Of a DNA stretch of 64,000 nucleotides, positions 27,013-38,124 are shown one piece after another (the first letter of the stretch is position 1; each line of letters starts with the position of its first letter). The notes beneath the pieces are model-generated. The model was not told the origin of the DNA, did no database searches, and saw nothing but the letters and a program-made list of their open reading frames with translations. Where the stretch lies: positions 2,666,001-2,730,000 of the forward strand of contig NZ_JALEBG010000001.1 of assembly GCF_022758235.1 (NCBI RefSeq), read 5' to 3'. This DNA comes from Pontibacter liquoris. Its GTDB lineage: Bacteria; Bacteroidota; Bacteroidia; Cytophagales; Hymenobacteraceae. The position numbers were made by a program, and so were the translations under genes.

Positions 27013-27029
<17 letters not shown>
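26295..27029 (-). CDS. pgl: 6-phosphogluconolactonase (DevB/SOL type)
   Basis: 244 residues. Hydrolyses 6-phosphogluconolactone to 6-phosphogluconate, the second oxidative pentose phosphate step. Family blocks: NVALSGGSSPKQLYEKL near residue 36, FFGDERYVPADDPESN near 86 and LMLLGLGNDAHTASLFPG near 135 (typical GxGxDGHTASLFP, with Ala in place of Gly). Last gene of the pentose phosphate operon; its start overlaps the zwf stop by 17 bp, indicating translational coupling of consecutive enzymes. Convergent with truA, 25 bp apart, with no clear terminator hairpin between. Confidence 0.92.
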
Positions 27030-28560
<1,531 letters not shown>

Positions 28561-28766
28561 AATAAACGTATAAATACGGCTGATGTGATGGTAATCCGGG
28601 TGCAAAGAAAGTATACAGAATCAGTTTAACCTACTCTACAGGCTAATCCGGCCGCAGGAAATATTGACTGAAAGCCCTAATTGCTTCACCTGCACCGGTG
28701 TTGCCCGCTAAACAGGCACACCAGGAAGGCAGCCAGGCAGCAGGATTTAAACAGATGCTGCCTGCT

Positions 28767-30215
28767 TTAATCGATGGCATCCGGAACCCAGTTGGTATGC
28801 ACGAACACCCCTTCTTTTCCGATCAGTTCATAAGTATGGGCACCAAAATAATCCCGTTGTGCCTGAATCAGGTTCGACGGCATGGTGGCATTCCGGAAGT
28901 TATCAAAATAGCTCAGGCTGGCCGCATACGCTGGTATGGCCACGCCCGACATAGCAGCGGTAGCTACCACAGTGCGCATGCCCGGCACCGCCTGCTGCAC
29001 CAGTTGTGCTACCTGCGGGTCGAGCAGCAGGTGCTGCAGGGTGGGGTTTTGCTGGTAAGCATTGTAGATATTCTCCAGAAACGCAGCCCGTATAATGCAG
29101 CCGCCGCGCCATATTTTAGCTATCTGATCCAGCTGCAGCTGGTAGTCGAATGCCACAGATGCTTTGGCCAGTAAATGCATGCCCTGCGCATAAGTGGTTA
29201 CCATACTGAAATAGAACGCCTGCTCCAGCTGGGTTAACAGTTGTTGTTGCTCTACTGCGGTAAACCCGTTGGGTTGTTCGGCCCCATACACCGAAGCGGC
29301 TTCCACGCGCAGCGATTTATACTTGGACAGGTCCCGCGTTTCCACTGCGGCATCAATAGAAGGTATCGGCAACTCCAGGTCCATGGCTACCTGTGAGGTC
29401 CATTTGCCAGTGCCCTTGGACCGTGCTACATCCAGCAGCCTGTCTACCAGATATCCATCGGCTCCGGATTCTTTGTAGGAAAAGATATCGCGCGTAATTT
29501 CGAGCAGGAAAGACTGTAGCCTGCCCTCGTTCCAGGTTTTAAATACCTGGTAGATCGCTTCATTTTCCAGCCGAATCCCTTTGCGTAAGATCTCATAGGT
29601 TTCCGCGATCAGCTGCATCAGGCCATACTCGATGCCGTTGTGCACCATCTTTACAAAGTGGCCGGCAGCACCGGGCCCGATGTAAGTAACGCAAGGCTCC
29701 CCGTTCACTTTGGCGGCCACCGCTTCCAAAATCGGTTTTACAACTTTATAGGCTTCAATGTCGCCCCCCGGCATCATACTTGGCCCCCGGCGGGCGCCTT
29801 CCTCACCGCCCGAGATGCCCATCCCGAAGAAATGAAAGCCTTTGGCGGCCAGTTCCTTGTCGCGGCGGGTGGTATCGGTAAAATGCGAGTTTCCGCCATC
29901 TATCAGGATATCGCCTTTGTCCAGCAAGGGCAGGATCTCCGCGATCACGCTATCGACAATGGGCCCGGCCGGTACCAGCATCATAATGGCTCGCGGACTT
30001 TTGAGGCTGGCGACAAATTCGGGCAGCGAAGAAAAAACACTTACTGGGGCGTGCTGCCCTTCCTGCTCCAGAATGGCCACCTGAGCGGCATTTTTATCAT
30101 AGCCGGCTACGGCAAAGCCATGGTCAGCCATGTTGAGCAATAAACTGCGGCCCATGGTGCCCAGGCCAATCATACCAAAAACGTTCGCGGCACTACTGTT
30201 TTGTTCGGGGTTCAT
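28767..30215 (-). CDS. gnd: 6-phosphogluconate dehydrogenase, decarboxylating
   Basis: 482 residues from the ATG at 30215. Converts 6-phosphogluconate to ribulose 5-phosphate and CO2, making NADPH or NADH. NADP-binding GLGTMGRSLLLNMADHGF lies near the N-terminus; GISGGEEGARRGPSMMPGG is the catalytic/substrate signature; HFVKMVHNGIEYG holds the catalytic Lys. Length and C-terminal swap segment (HTYELIGKEG) are those of the long, dimeric class. An in-frame extension to 30272 is rejected because the ATG at 30215 fits better. 59 bp after tal. Confidence 0.95.
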   Translation of the reverse strand: MNPEQNSSAANVFGMIGLGTMGRSLLLNMADHGFAVAGYDKNAAQVAILEQEGQHAPVSVFSSLPEFVASLKSPRAIMMLVPAGPIVDSVIAEILPLLDKGDILIDGGNSHFTDTTRRDKELAAKGFHFFGMGISGGEEGARRGPSMMPGGDIEAYKVVKPILEAVAAKVNGEPCVTYIGPGAAGHFVKMVHNGIEYGLMQLIAETYEILRKGIRLENEAIYQVFKTWNEGRLQSFLLEITRDIFSYKESGADGYLVDRLLDVARSKGTGKWTSQVAMDLELPIPSIDAAVETRDLSKYKSLRVEAASVYGAEQPNGFTAVEQQQLLTQLEQAFYFSMVTTYAQGMHLLAKASVAFDYQLQLDQIAKIWRGGCIIRAAFLENIYNAYQQNPTLQHLLLDPQVAQLVQQAVPGMRTVVATAAMSGVAIPAYAASLSYFDNFRNATMPSNLIQAQRDYFGAHTYELIGKEGVFVHTNWVPDAID

Positions 30216-30274
30216 TCGATATCTGTTTGCATGAAGTATAATGGAAGTATGTCGTGGCTTTTGCAGCGGCATTA

Positions 30275-31390
30275 TCAGGAATTGCCTGCAGCCAGGGCTT
30301 TTTTACGTTGCAGGCCAATGGCCTCCAGCAAATGGTCGTAGGGCTTGTTGAACTTCTCGATCCCTTCCACTTCCAGTTGGTGGGTCACAGCGTCCAGGTC
30401 AATGCCGGCCTGCTTCAGCTGCGCCAGCACCTGCTCGGCTTTGTCCAAGTTCTGCTCCAGTGTATTGCCTAGCTTGCCATGGTCGCGGAACGCTTCCAGG
30501 GTTTCCAGCGGGATGGTGTTGATGGTGTTCGGACCGATGAGGGCTTCTACATACTTGGTATCGGAGAAAGCCGGATTTTTACTGCTGGTGCTGGCCCACA
30601 ACAGGCGCTGTGGCCGGGCGCCCTTCGCTTCGAGCTTTTTAAAGCGCTCACTGCCAAAGATCTCCTTATATAACTGGTAGGCTTTTTTAGCCGAAGCAAT
30701 GGCAACTTCGCCCTGCAGTTGGTCCAGGCCTTTTTCTTTTAGCTGCGGGTCGATCAGCACGTCTATGCGGCTCAGGAAAAAACTGGCGACAGAAGCAATG
30801 CCGGCAATGGGCTTGTTGGCGTTTACACGCTCCTCCAGCCCGGCAATATACGCTTCGGCCACTTCCTTGTAGCGGTCTAGGCTAAAAAGCAGGGTCACGT
30901 TGATATTGATCCCTTCGCTGATACAGGTGCGGATAGCCGGAATACCTTCCGGGGTACCGGGTATCTTGATCATGACGTTTTCACGGTCTACCGCTTTCCA
31001 CAGCTGGCGCGCCTGCCGTATCGTTCCTTTGGTATCGCGGGCCAGGTGCGGCGAAACTTCCAGGCTGATGTAGCCGTCAGCGCCCCGCACTTCTTCTTCA
31101 AAAACAGGTTTAAACAGATCGGCTGCCCGTTTAATATCGCGCACAGCCAGGCTATAAAAAAGCGCTTCGTTGTTTTCCTGCTCCTGACTCAGTTCCCTGA
31201 TATCGGCATCGTAATCGGAGCTGCTGCTAATAGCTTTTTCAAAAATGGCCGGGTTGGAGGTAACGCCCCGCACACCATCTTCGGTGATCAGCTTTTGCAG
31301 TTCGCCGGTATCCATGATCTTGCGGTCTATAAAGTCGAGCCAGATGCTCTGTCCATAGTCGTGTATACTTTTAACCTTGTTCTTTTCCAT
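30275..31390 (-). CDS. tal: Transaldolase
   Basis: 371 residues. Transfers dihydroxyacetone units between sedoheptulose 7-phosphate and glyceraldehyde 3-phosphate. Blocks: QSIWLDFIDRKIMDTGEL, VRGVTSNPAIFEKAI, and VMIKIPGTPEGIPAI with the Schiff-base Lys. Length (about 370) is that of the mycobacterial/Bacteroidota-type transaldolase rather than the short 220-residue class. 12 bp after rpiB, so strongly coupled. Confidence 0.94.
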   Translation of the reverse strand: MEKNKVKSIHDYGQSIWLDFIDRKIMDTGELQKLITEDGVRGVTSNPAIFEKAISSSSDYDADIRELSQEQENNEALFYSLAVRDIKRAADLFKPVFEEEVRGADGYISLEVSPHLARDTKGTIRQARQLWKAVDRENVMIKIPGTPEGIPAIRTCISEGININVTLLFSLDRYKEVAEAYIAGLEERVNANKPIAGIASVASFFLSRIDVLIDPQLKEKGLDQLQGEVAIASAKKAYQLYKEIFGSERFKKLEAKGARPQRLLWASTSSKNPAFSDTKYVEALIGPNTINTIPLETLEAFRDHGKLGNTLEQNLDKAEQVLAQLKQAGIDLDAVTHQLEVEGIEKFNKPYDHLLEAIGLQRKKALAAGNS

Positions 31391-31402
31391 GTCTTAAATT
31401 GT

Positions 31403-31852
31403 TTAATGGTTTTGTTCCAGTTGCTGCACTTTCTGCAATCTCCGCAGATGCCGCTCTGCCCCGGTAAACGTCGCATTTAAATAGGCTACAATTAAGTCTT
31501 TGGCGGCCATGTTGCCCGTCACGCGGCCACCCAGGCACAACAAATTCATATCATCATCCTCCACGCCCTGGTGGGCCGAAAAATGATCGTTGATCAGGGC
31601 TGCGCGTACCCCGGCGATCTTGTTTGCCACAATAGCCGCGCCCACGCCGCTGCCACAAACCGCTATTCCGCGTTCCACTTCCTGGCTGGCTACGGCCCTG
31701 GCCAGGGGCACGATATAGTCGGGATAATCATCCTGGTTGTTAAGGCTGTATGCGCCAAAATCCGTTACGGTATGCCCATGCTCTTTTAAGAAAGGAAGAA
31801 TGATTTCTTTCAGCGCATACCCGCCATGATCAGCTGCTATCCCTATTTTCAT
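31403..31852 (-). CDS. rpiB: Ribose-5-phosphate isomerase B
   Basis: 149 residues. Interconverts ribulose and ribose 5-phosphates. KIGIAADHGGYALKE at the start and RGIAVCGSGVGAAIVANK with the catalytic Cys (about 67) are RpiB/LacAB marks. Between tkt (33 bp) and tal (12 bp) in the operon. No RpiA is visible here. Confidence 0.94.
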   Translation of the reverse strand: MKIGIAADHGGYALKEIILPFLKEHGHTVTDFGAYSLNNQDDYPDYIVPLARAVASQEVERGIAVCGSGVGAAIVANKIAGVRAALINDHFSAHQGVEDDDMNLLCLGGRVTGNMAAKDLIVAYLNATFTGAERHLRRLQKVQQLEQNH

Positions 31853-31885
31853 CTTAAAGTACTTATAATTTCTTCATCTAAGCAA

Positions 31886-33892
31886 TCAGGCAAGTAAAGA
31901 TTTAGCCTGCTTTACCACGTTGGCTACCGTAAAACCGAATTCTTCAAACAGCGCTTCAGCCGGTGCCGACTCCCCAAAAGTATGCATCCCAATGATGCGG
32001 CCTTCATCGGTTACATACTTGTGCCAGCCTAATGTGGAGCCCGCCTCAACGGCCAGCCGTTTGCGCAGCCCGGCAGGGAAAATCGTTTCCTTGTAGGCGG
32101 CATCCTGCTTTTCAAAAAGCTCCCACGAGGGCATGCTGATCACGCGGGCGGCAATACCCTCCTGCTGCAGTTTTTGCTGCGCCTGCAGCACCAAAGATAC
32201 TTCAGAACCGGTGGCAATTAAAAGCAATTTAGGATCGGGTGCATCCGAGAGAATGTAGGCGCCCTGCTCCAACCCGATGGCCTTGTTATACTTTTCCTGG
32301 TCCAGCACGGGTAATTCCTGGCGGGTAAGTATAAGCGCGACAGGGCCATCGGCATGCTCCAGGGCCACGCGCCAGGCCTGTACAGTTTCGTTGGCATCCG
32401 CCGGGCGAATGACGATCAGGTTCGGGATAGCCCGCAGCGAAATAAGTTGCTCTACGGGTTGGTGGGTCGTGCCGTCTTCTCCCAGCCCAATGCTGTCGTG
32501 GGTATAAATAAAGATCGGCTTTATTTTCATGATGGCCGCCAGCCTGATGGGCGGGCGCATGTATTCGGAAAAGATGAGGAAGGTGGCGCCATAAGGGATG
32601 AGCCCTTTGGTAACCGCCATGCCGTTGAGGGCGGCTCCCATGGCATGCTCCCGGATACCGAAGTGGAAGTTACGGCCCTGGGGCGATCCGCCGGTAAAAG
32701 AGGCATAGCCTTTAAGTTCAGTTCCGGTAGAGGGTGACAGGTCGGCGGAGCCTCCCAGTAGGTTAGGAAGTTTGGCGGCCAGGGCATTGAGCACTTTACC
32801 TGACGCTTTGCGGGTAGCCACCTCTCCTTCGTCGGGCTTAAATACCGGGAGCTCGTCTTTCCAGCCTTCGGGCAGCTTGCCGCTTCGCAGCAATTCATAC
32901 TCGGCAGCCAGTTCGGGATACTCTTGTTTGTAGGCTTTATAGAGGTTGTTCCACTCCTGCTCTTTTGTAGCCCCCTGCGCGCCTATGCCGCGGTAGTATG
33001 CCAGCACTTCTTCCGGCACGACAAAGGACTTATCCGGATCAAAGCCCAGGTTCTCTTTTACCAGCCGTACTTCTTCCTTGCCCAGGGGAGATCCGTGCGA
33101 GCCGGCCGTATCTACTTTGTTCGGGCTTCCGAAGGCAATGTGCGTGCGTACTTTGATCAGGGACGGGCGCTGTGTCTCTGCTTTGGCTTTGTTTACAGCT
33201 TTGGACAGAGCATCCAGGTCGTTGCCGTCCTTTACTACCTGCACGTGCCAGTTGTAGGCTTCAAAGCGTTTGGCTACATCTTCGTCAAAGGCAAGGCCTG
33301 TGCTTCCCTCGATCGAGATATGGTTGTCGTCATATAAATAGATGAGGTTGCCCAGTTGCAAATGGCCGGCCAGGGAGGCTGCCTCGGCGGTGACTCCTTC
33401 CATCATGTCGCCGTCGCTGCAGATGGCATAGATCCGGTAATTGAACAGCTCAAAGCCGGGCTTGTTGTAGCGGGCCGCCAGGTGGCGCTGGGCTATGGCA
33501 AAGCCTACGCCGTTGGCAAAGCCCTGCCCCAGCGGCCCGGTGGTGATTTCAATGCCGGGTGTGAGGCCATACTCGGGGTGGCCGGCCGTTTTGCTGTGCA
33601 GCTGCCGGAATTGCTTCAGATCCTCCAGGCTAAGATCATACCCCGTCAGGAAAAGGTAGCAGTACTGCAGCAGGCACCCATGGCCGGCAGAAAGTATAAA
33701 CCTGTCGCGGTTGGCCCAGTCCGGGTTTGCGGGGTTATAGTTCATAGCTTGGGCCCAGAGCACATGCCCCATCGGTGCGGCACCCATCGGCATACCCGGG
33801 TGGCCGGAATTCGCTTTTTGCACCGCATCGGCTGCCAGCACCCGCACCGTATCGATTCCGGCCTGTTCCAGCGTTTGATCTTTTATATCCAT
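31886..33892 (-). CDS. tkt: Transketolase
   Basis: 668 residues, thiamine-diphosphate and Mg2+ dependent, transferring two-carbon ketol units. [19 protein letters not shown] and [19 protein letters not shown] (the TPP-binding GDG...N motif, with N in [10 protein letters not shown]) lie in the N-terminal domain; [15 protein letters not shown] (about 472-486) is in the Pyr domain. Full length. 88 bp after ppgK. Together with tal and rpiB it makes most of the non-oxidative branch; ribulose-phosphate 3-epimerase (rpe) is not in the window. Confidence 0.95.
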   Translation of the reverse strand: MDIKDQTLEQAGIDTVRVLAADAVQKANSGHPGMPMGAAPMGHVLWAQAMNYNPANPDWANRDRFILSAGHGCLLQYCYLFLTGYDLSLEDLKQFRQLHSKTAGHPEYGLTPGIEITTGPLGQGFANGVGFAIAQRHLAARYNKPGFELFNYRIYAICSDGDMMEGVTAEAASLAGHLQLGNLIYLYDDNHISIEGSTGLAFDEDVAKRFEAYNWHVQVVKDGNDLDALSKAVNKAKAETQRPSLIKVRTHIAFGSPNKVDTAGSHGSPLGKEEVRLVKENLGFDPDKSFVVPEEVLAYYRGIGAQGATKEQEWNNLYKAYKQEYPELAAEYELLRSGKLPEGWKDELPVFKPDEGEVATRKASGKVLNALAAKLPNLLGGSADLSPSTGTELKGYASFTGGSPQGRNFHFGIREHAMGAALNGMAVTKGLIPYGATFLIFSEYMRPPIRLAAIMKIKPIFIYTHDSIGLGEDGTTHQPVEQLISLRAIPNLIVIRPADANETVQAWRVALEHADGPVALILTRQELPVLDQEKYNKAIGLEQGAYILSDAPDPKLLLIATGSEVSLVLQAQQKLQQEGIAARVISMPSWELFEKQDAAYKETIFPAGLRKRLAVEAGSTLGWHKYVTDEGRIIGMHTFGESAPAEALFEEFGFTVANVVKQAKSLLA

Positions 33893-33980
33893 CGTTCTAG
33901 CTTAAGGTTATACGTACGCAAGTAGGTGCCTGCGCGGTATAGGTTCCTGTTAAGTATGAACGGAGGCCGGACCGAGATGT

Positions 33981-34703
33981 TTAAACGGCAAAGTCATCCT
34001 GCCATAACCGGGCGCCGCCTTTAATGCCATCCACATTCGATACGATGGTTATATTGTCGTCCAGCGTAAAGCGGAGCTTATCGGCGTTCCCGCCGCTGAT
34101 GTATAAATGGTCGTAGTTGAAAACGGTTTTGAGGATTTGCAGTACCTTCTGCATCCGCCGGTTCCATTTTGCTTCGCCCACTGTTTCGAGCGCTTTGTCT
34201 CCGATGTACTGGTCATAGTCTTTGTGCTTGGTAACGGGGTGATGCGCCAGCTCGAGGTGGGGCAGCAGCACGCCACGCTGCAGCAGGGCCGTGCCAAAGC
34301 CGGTACCCAGTGTAATCACCATTTCAAAGCCTTTGCCCTGCACCACGCCCAGGCCCTGCAGGTCGGCATCGTTCACCACCCTAACCTGTTTCTGCAGCAC
34401 ATCGGCCAGCTTTGCCTGCAGGTCGAGCCCCTGCCAGAGCGCCGTCCCCAGGTTCGGCGCCGTCATCACATGGCCCTCATGGATATAGCCCGGAAAGCCC
34501 ACAGAGACCCTGTCATAGTCCGTAAAGTCCTTTACCAGTTCCTGCACGCCGGCCAGCACTTTTTCCGGGGTAGCCGGCGAGGGAGTGTCTATTTTTTTAT
34601 AGCTCGTCTGCAGTTCGCCTGCCCGGTTCAGGATGGTTGCCTTGATGTGAGAGCCCCCGACATCAATCGTTAAAATGCGGTGAATGTCCTTGTTTTCTAT
34701 CAT
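33981..34703 (-). CDS. ppgK: Polyphosphate glucokinase-type ROK kinase
   Basis: 240 residues from the ATG at 34703. ROK-fold sugar kinase: ILTIDVGGSHIKATIL (phosphate-1), SVGFPGYI, VVNDADLQGLG (catalytic Asp) and ITLGTGFGTAL (phosphate-2). The C-terminal segment YIGDKALETVGEAKWNRR is characteristic of polyphosphate/ATP glucokinases, so it likely makes glucose 6-phosphate from glucose with polyphosphate. The open frame extends upstream to 34883, but that portion is non-family. First gene of the pentose phosphate operon, feeding zwf; the operon thus begins with its own substrate supply. Confidence 0.85.
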   Translation of the reverse strand: MIENKDIHRILTIDVGGSHIKATILNRAGELQTSYKKIDTPSPATPEKVLAGVQELVKDFTDYDRVSVGFPGYIHEGHVMTAPNLGTALWQGLDLQAKLADVLQKQVRVVNDADLQGLGVVQGKGFEMVITLGTGFGTALLQRGVLLPHLELAHHPVTKHKDYDQYIGDKALETVGEAKWNRRMQKVLQILKTVFNYDHLYISGGNADKLRFTLDDNITIVSNVDGIKGGARLWQDDFAV

Positions 34704-35073
34704 AAAGCCCTTTACGCGAAAGGGCAGAAAAACGGATAAACCCTTGGGTATAAACGCCAGCTGTTTTAGAAGTATAAACGCTTTCCACCATGTTACTAAT
34801 AAGGAGATAAGTATAAAATGCCATCTATATTTCCGCTTCTCCGTAATGCAAGGCAGCTTAGGATGGATTTTAGATCGGGACAAAGCAAGGCAGTTATACT
34901 TTAAGTATAAACGCTGTCGCTTTCCGGATCTGAACTTAAGGCATTATGTATACTTTGCCGCACGGGGTTAGCGAAGGAGCGGATGCGGTAGCTGCCGGAG
35001 CACAGCAGCCGGCAAGGAAAAAGGAAGTATATGCCTGAAAGCAGTTTTACCGTTTAAAGAATTAGCCACAACC
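34704..35073. other. Divergent promoter region rich in AAGTATA heptamers
   Basis: 370 bp between the start of the pentose phosphate operon (minus) and the kinase-like gene (plus). Six copies of AAGTATA/TATACTT occur (about 34773, 34808, 34894, 34903, 34947, 35026), including the perfect inverted pair at 34894-34910. No standard promoter pair was identified. Confidence 0.5.
34894..34910. repeat. Inverted pair TTATACTT-T-AAGTATAA
   Basis: Two copies of the abundant octamer face each other around a single T. It is a perfect 17-bp palindrome-like site inside the divergent promoter region of ppgK and the kinase-like gene, so a protein-binding site is possible. Confidence 0.6.
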
Positions 35074-36690
35074 ATGCGCGTGGCAGCCAAAATAAAGAAC
35101 ATTACCTCTATGCTTGCACTACAGCAAAATGACGTTTTTGCAGAACGGTATCTTTTAAGAGAACTGGTAGATTCTCAGGGTGTTTCAGAAGTATGGGTAG
35201 CCGAAGACCTGACAGCACCGGGCGCTTTAGAGGCCATTAAGATCTTTGCTCCCCAGCACAAACTGGACAAGCTCACGCTCAAGCTGCTGAGAACGGACCT
35301 GGAGAACCTCCGCGTTCCAAGCCATCCGCATTTACTCACCTTCTACCGCTTCGAAGTATACCAGGACATTCCGTACGTGGTAATGCCCTATATGCCGGAT
35401 GGTTCGCTGAGCAGACGACTGCAGCAGAAGGCGCCGTTTTCAGAACGTGAAATTGCTTTATTGCTCAAGCACATTGGCAGCGCCCTGAGTTATCTACATG
35501 CTGCCGAGCCACTGATTTTACACCAGAACATCAAACCGGACAATATCCTGATCACACCGGGCGGCGAGTACGTGCTGGCCGACTTCGGCATCAGTATTCC
35601 GACGCGTTATGCGCTGCAGCGGGCTATCGGCCAGACCAATGCGCTACCCGCCACGTATGCTCCACCCGAACAGATGGCCTTTCAGCCGGCAAGCAACAAG
35701 GCAGGCGATATCTTCTCGCTGGGCGTCGTGATCTACCAGTTGTGCACCGGCAAAATTCCCTGGATTGGCAGCGGCGTAGGCGTGCAACAAGACACTACGC
35801 TCCCCTCCCTCCCCGATATTTACCCGCAGGCACTAAGCAACCTGATCAAGGCGTGCATGGATCCGAACGTGGAGAAACGACCCACTGCCCAGGAGCTGGA
35901 AGCAGCCGGCACTTATTATCTGGTAAACGGCACCTGGAAAGTGCCAGGCAAATTTGGAAAGGGCACCAGATCGGGCTTTAAGCTATCTGTCACTTCGGTG
36001 CTGGTTGCCCTTGCCGTGCTCATTGTCGGGCTCTCGGTTGCCTACATCATTTACGAAAACAGGAAAACACCGCTGCAGGAGCAGCCGGCGCTGGCCGTGG
36101 TTACCGGCACCCCCACCGTATTAACAAAGCCCGAAACGCCACTAGAAAAGAAAGAAGCGACGCCACCTGCCCCAAAAACTGCGCAGAAGGCAAGCCCGGC
36201 TGTGCCGGTAGCAAAGCCAAAACCACAGGAGCCGGTTGAAACCAAAGCGGAGTTACCTTCGGTTGAAAAGCCAAAGGAAACGCCGGCAAAAGAAGCTGAA
36301 AAGACTACGGAAACACCTGCAAAAGAAAAGGAAACCACTGAACCGGCAACAGCCAAAGCAAAACCTGCCGCAACAAAAAAGAAAGAAAGCGCTGAAAAGA
36401 AACCCGCTACGCTGAATGAATACCTCAGCCAGTTACTGAACAGTACTATTCCGATTGAAAAACGGGAAAAATGGCGGGCAGATATTCTGGCCTACTTTAC
36501 GCCGGATGCCGTGATCGATTGCGTGGTAGGCGATACGCCGCTGGGCAAGCTTACGCCCGGAGAGTTCGTGGATATTTTGTTAAGCGCAGACTCTGCCAAC
36601 ACCTTACAGATCGATAACATCCAGCAGGACGATAATGGCAAAGTACAGGACCTGAAAGTACACCTGGTGCAACCCGACAGCCTGGAATAA
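35074..36690 (+). CDS. Ser/Thr kinase-fold membrane protein with substituted catalytic Asp (possible pseudokinase)
   Basis: 538 residues from the ATG at 35074 (35110 is also possible). Kinase fold at about 25-285: AIK gives Lys56, DFG is 170-172, and an APPEQ motif follows (APE equivalent). The catalytic loop reads HQNIKPDN (150-157), so the proton-accepting Asp of HRD is Asn152; the codon AAC is clear in the sequence. Asn157 and DFG, which bind Mg2+, are kept, so nucleotide binding without normal transfer is plausible. A TM helix at about 306-330 is followed by a long Pro/Thr/Glu/Lys-rich linker and a folded C-terminal domain of about 100 residues outside the cytoplasm. Target unknown. Divergent from ppgK. 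Confidence 0.8.
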   Translation: MRVAAKIKNITSMLALQQNDVFAERYLLRELVDSQGVSEVWVAEDLTAPGALEAIKIFAPQHKLDKLTLKLLRTDLENLRVPSHPHLLTFYRFEVYQDIPYVVMPYMPDGSLSRRLQQKAPFSEREIALLLKHIGSALSYLHAAEPLILHQNIKPDNILITPGGEYVLADFGISIPTRYALQRAIGQTNALPATYAPPEQMAFQPASNKAGDIFSLGVVIYQLCTGKIPWIGSGVGVQQDTTLPSLPDIYPQALSNLIKACMDPNVEKRPTAQELEAAGTYYLVNGTWKVPGKFGKGTRSGFKLSVTSVLVALAVLIVGLSVAYIIYENRKTPLQEQPALAVVTGTPTVLTKPETPLEKKEATPPAPKTAQKASPAVPVAKPKPQEPVETKAELPSVEKPKETPAKEAEKTTETPAKEKETTEPATAKAKPAATKKKESAEKKPATLNEYLSQLLNSTIPIEKREKWRADILAYFTPDAVIDCVVGDTPLGKLTPGEFVDILLSADSANTLQIDNIQQDDNGKVQDLKVHLVQPDSLE

Positions 36691-36713
36691 ACCTACCTGC
36701 ACGAAGGAGGTAC

Positions 36714-37502
36714 TTACAGGAGCACTTCCGGGCAGCTAATCGTATACACCGCCGTTTCCTGGTAGCGCGAGGCCACCACCACTTCTGTGTCGTCAGCATT
36801 AGCTGTGAACAGTTCTTTTACTACTTCCGGGCAGTTGTTGTCTTTGGAGAGGTGGGCCAGCAGCACATGGCTCATAAAAGCAGGCTTGTACCTCATAAAC
36901 AGCTCGAGTGCCTGTTGGTTAGACAGGTGCCCTTTGTCGCTGCGGATGCGCCTTTTTAAGTAAAAGGGATAATGGCCGCGTTCCAGCAGCTCGTCGTCGT
37001 AATTGGCTTCCAGGAAAGCGGCGTGGCACTGCTGAAAATAATGGATCACGTGCTCGCAGGGAGCGCCGATATCGGTAAAAACACCCACTTTACTGTCTTT
37101 ATAGGCTACAATAAAGCTATGCGGATCCGAGGCATCATGCCATTTGGGAAAGGCCGTAACAGAAAGGCCGCCGATCTGCACCGGCTCATGCGCCTTAAAA
37201 GGAATAAACTCCAGTTGCATACGCTCAAAGCCAAGCCGGGCACCCTGCAGGGTAGCCGGGGTGATATAAACCGGCAGTTGGTATTTGCTTGCCAGCACGG
37301 CCATGCCCCGGATATGGTCGGAGTGCTCGTGCGAGATAAAGAGCGCTTTAACCTTGCGCATCGATAAGCCCAGGCGCTTCATGCGCAGCTCCGTTTCGCG
37401 GCAGGAGATCCCCGCATCGACCAGCACCGCTTCCCGCTCGTTTCCGATGTAGTAGCAGTTGCCGTTACTCCCAGAATTCAATGATGTAATAAACAATTGC
37501 AT
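36714..37502 (-). CDS. MBL-fold metallo-hydrolase (WalJ/YycJ-like)
   Basis: 262 residues. Starts MQLFITSLNSGSNGNCYYIG, and HEHSDHIRG is the HxHxDH metal-binding motif of the metallo-beta-lactamase superfamily; later His and Asp positions (HDASDPHSFIV, EANYDDELL) match the YycJ/WalJ group, often linked to exonuclease or DNA-repair activity. Substrate not determinable. Convergent with the kinase-like gene, 23 bp apart. Confidence 0.82.
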   Translation of the reverse strand: MQLFITSLNSGSNGNCYYIGNEREAVLVDAGISCRETELRMKRLGLSMRKVKALFISHEHSDHIRGMAVLASKYQLPVYITPATLQGARLGFERMQLEFIPFKAHEPVQIGGLSVTAFPKWHDASDPHSFIVAYKDSKVGVFTDIGAPCEHVIHYFQQCHAAFLEANYDDELLERGHYPFYLKRRIRSDKGHLSNQQALELFMRYKPAFMSHVLLAHLSKDNNCPEVVKELFTANADDTEVVVASRYQETAVYTISCPEVLL

Positions 37503-38124
37503 AGGGCAGCAAAGTAACCGGATCTTTCGCTCTTCTTCAACTGAAATATAGTCGAAGAGAAGCTTTCTTTTCCGGTAATTTAAAGATTGATAAAGTATAA
37601 GATGTTGCCTGAACAGAAGTATAAGAATCCGGTTTATGGCAGTCCTGCTGCCGGGCGATCTTTACAGCGTGCTTGCCAGCAGGCCGGCATCCCAAGTATG
37701 GCGGCGGCACCGAGCTTTGCTGGTTTCCGCCGCTCTTCTGTTCATGTAGAGAGTAACATATCCGCAATGAAAAAATTCCACATACCGGGCTTTCTCTTTT
37801 CCGGAGCCGCTGTAAACAGGCGCTTCACAGCTCTTTAAATTCAGTCGAACTTTTTAGGAGCAGCGCTTGCCTGCTTCGTATCAGGTAGTTAGCAGCAACT
37901 TTGCATTTCACAAGTATAAACAGTGTCCCCGCGTATGCCCGAAAAAAATATGGCCCGCCTCCCCCTGCAGGAAGTTGAAAAGCAGGCAGCAGCTGGCAGG
38001 TTCAGCCCCTACAGGAGCCTTGCAGATAAAATCAGCACGGAAGTGGCGGCGTAAGTACCGGAAACACGTATATTTGATTTCACATATTTAAGGAGCCAAT
38101 CACCTTTGTTTAAAAAATACCGGA
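37503..38124. other. Gene-free region, 622 bp
   Basis: No gene recognised. AAGTATA occurs three times (37592, 37618, about 37912). The -7-like TATATTTG at 38069-38076 is near the right end. Otherwise nothing notable seen. Confidence 0.45.
38069..38076 (+). promoter_or_regulatory. Bacteroidota -7-like element TATATTTG
   Basis: Exact TAnnTTTG match 49 bp before the MaoC-type ATG (38125). No TTTG -33 box at the expected distance, so this is a tentative promoter call. Confidence 0.35.

Noticed and set aside
34894..34955. TATACTTTG strings as promoter -7 boxes
   Set aside because: Off by one from TAnnTTTG and equally common inside genes as part of the heptamer excess.
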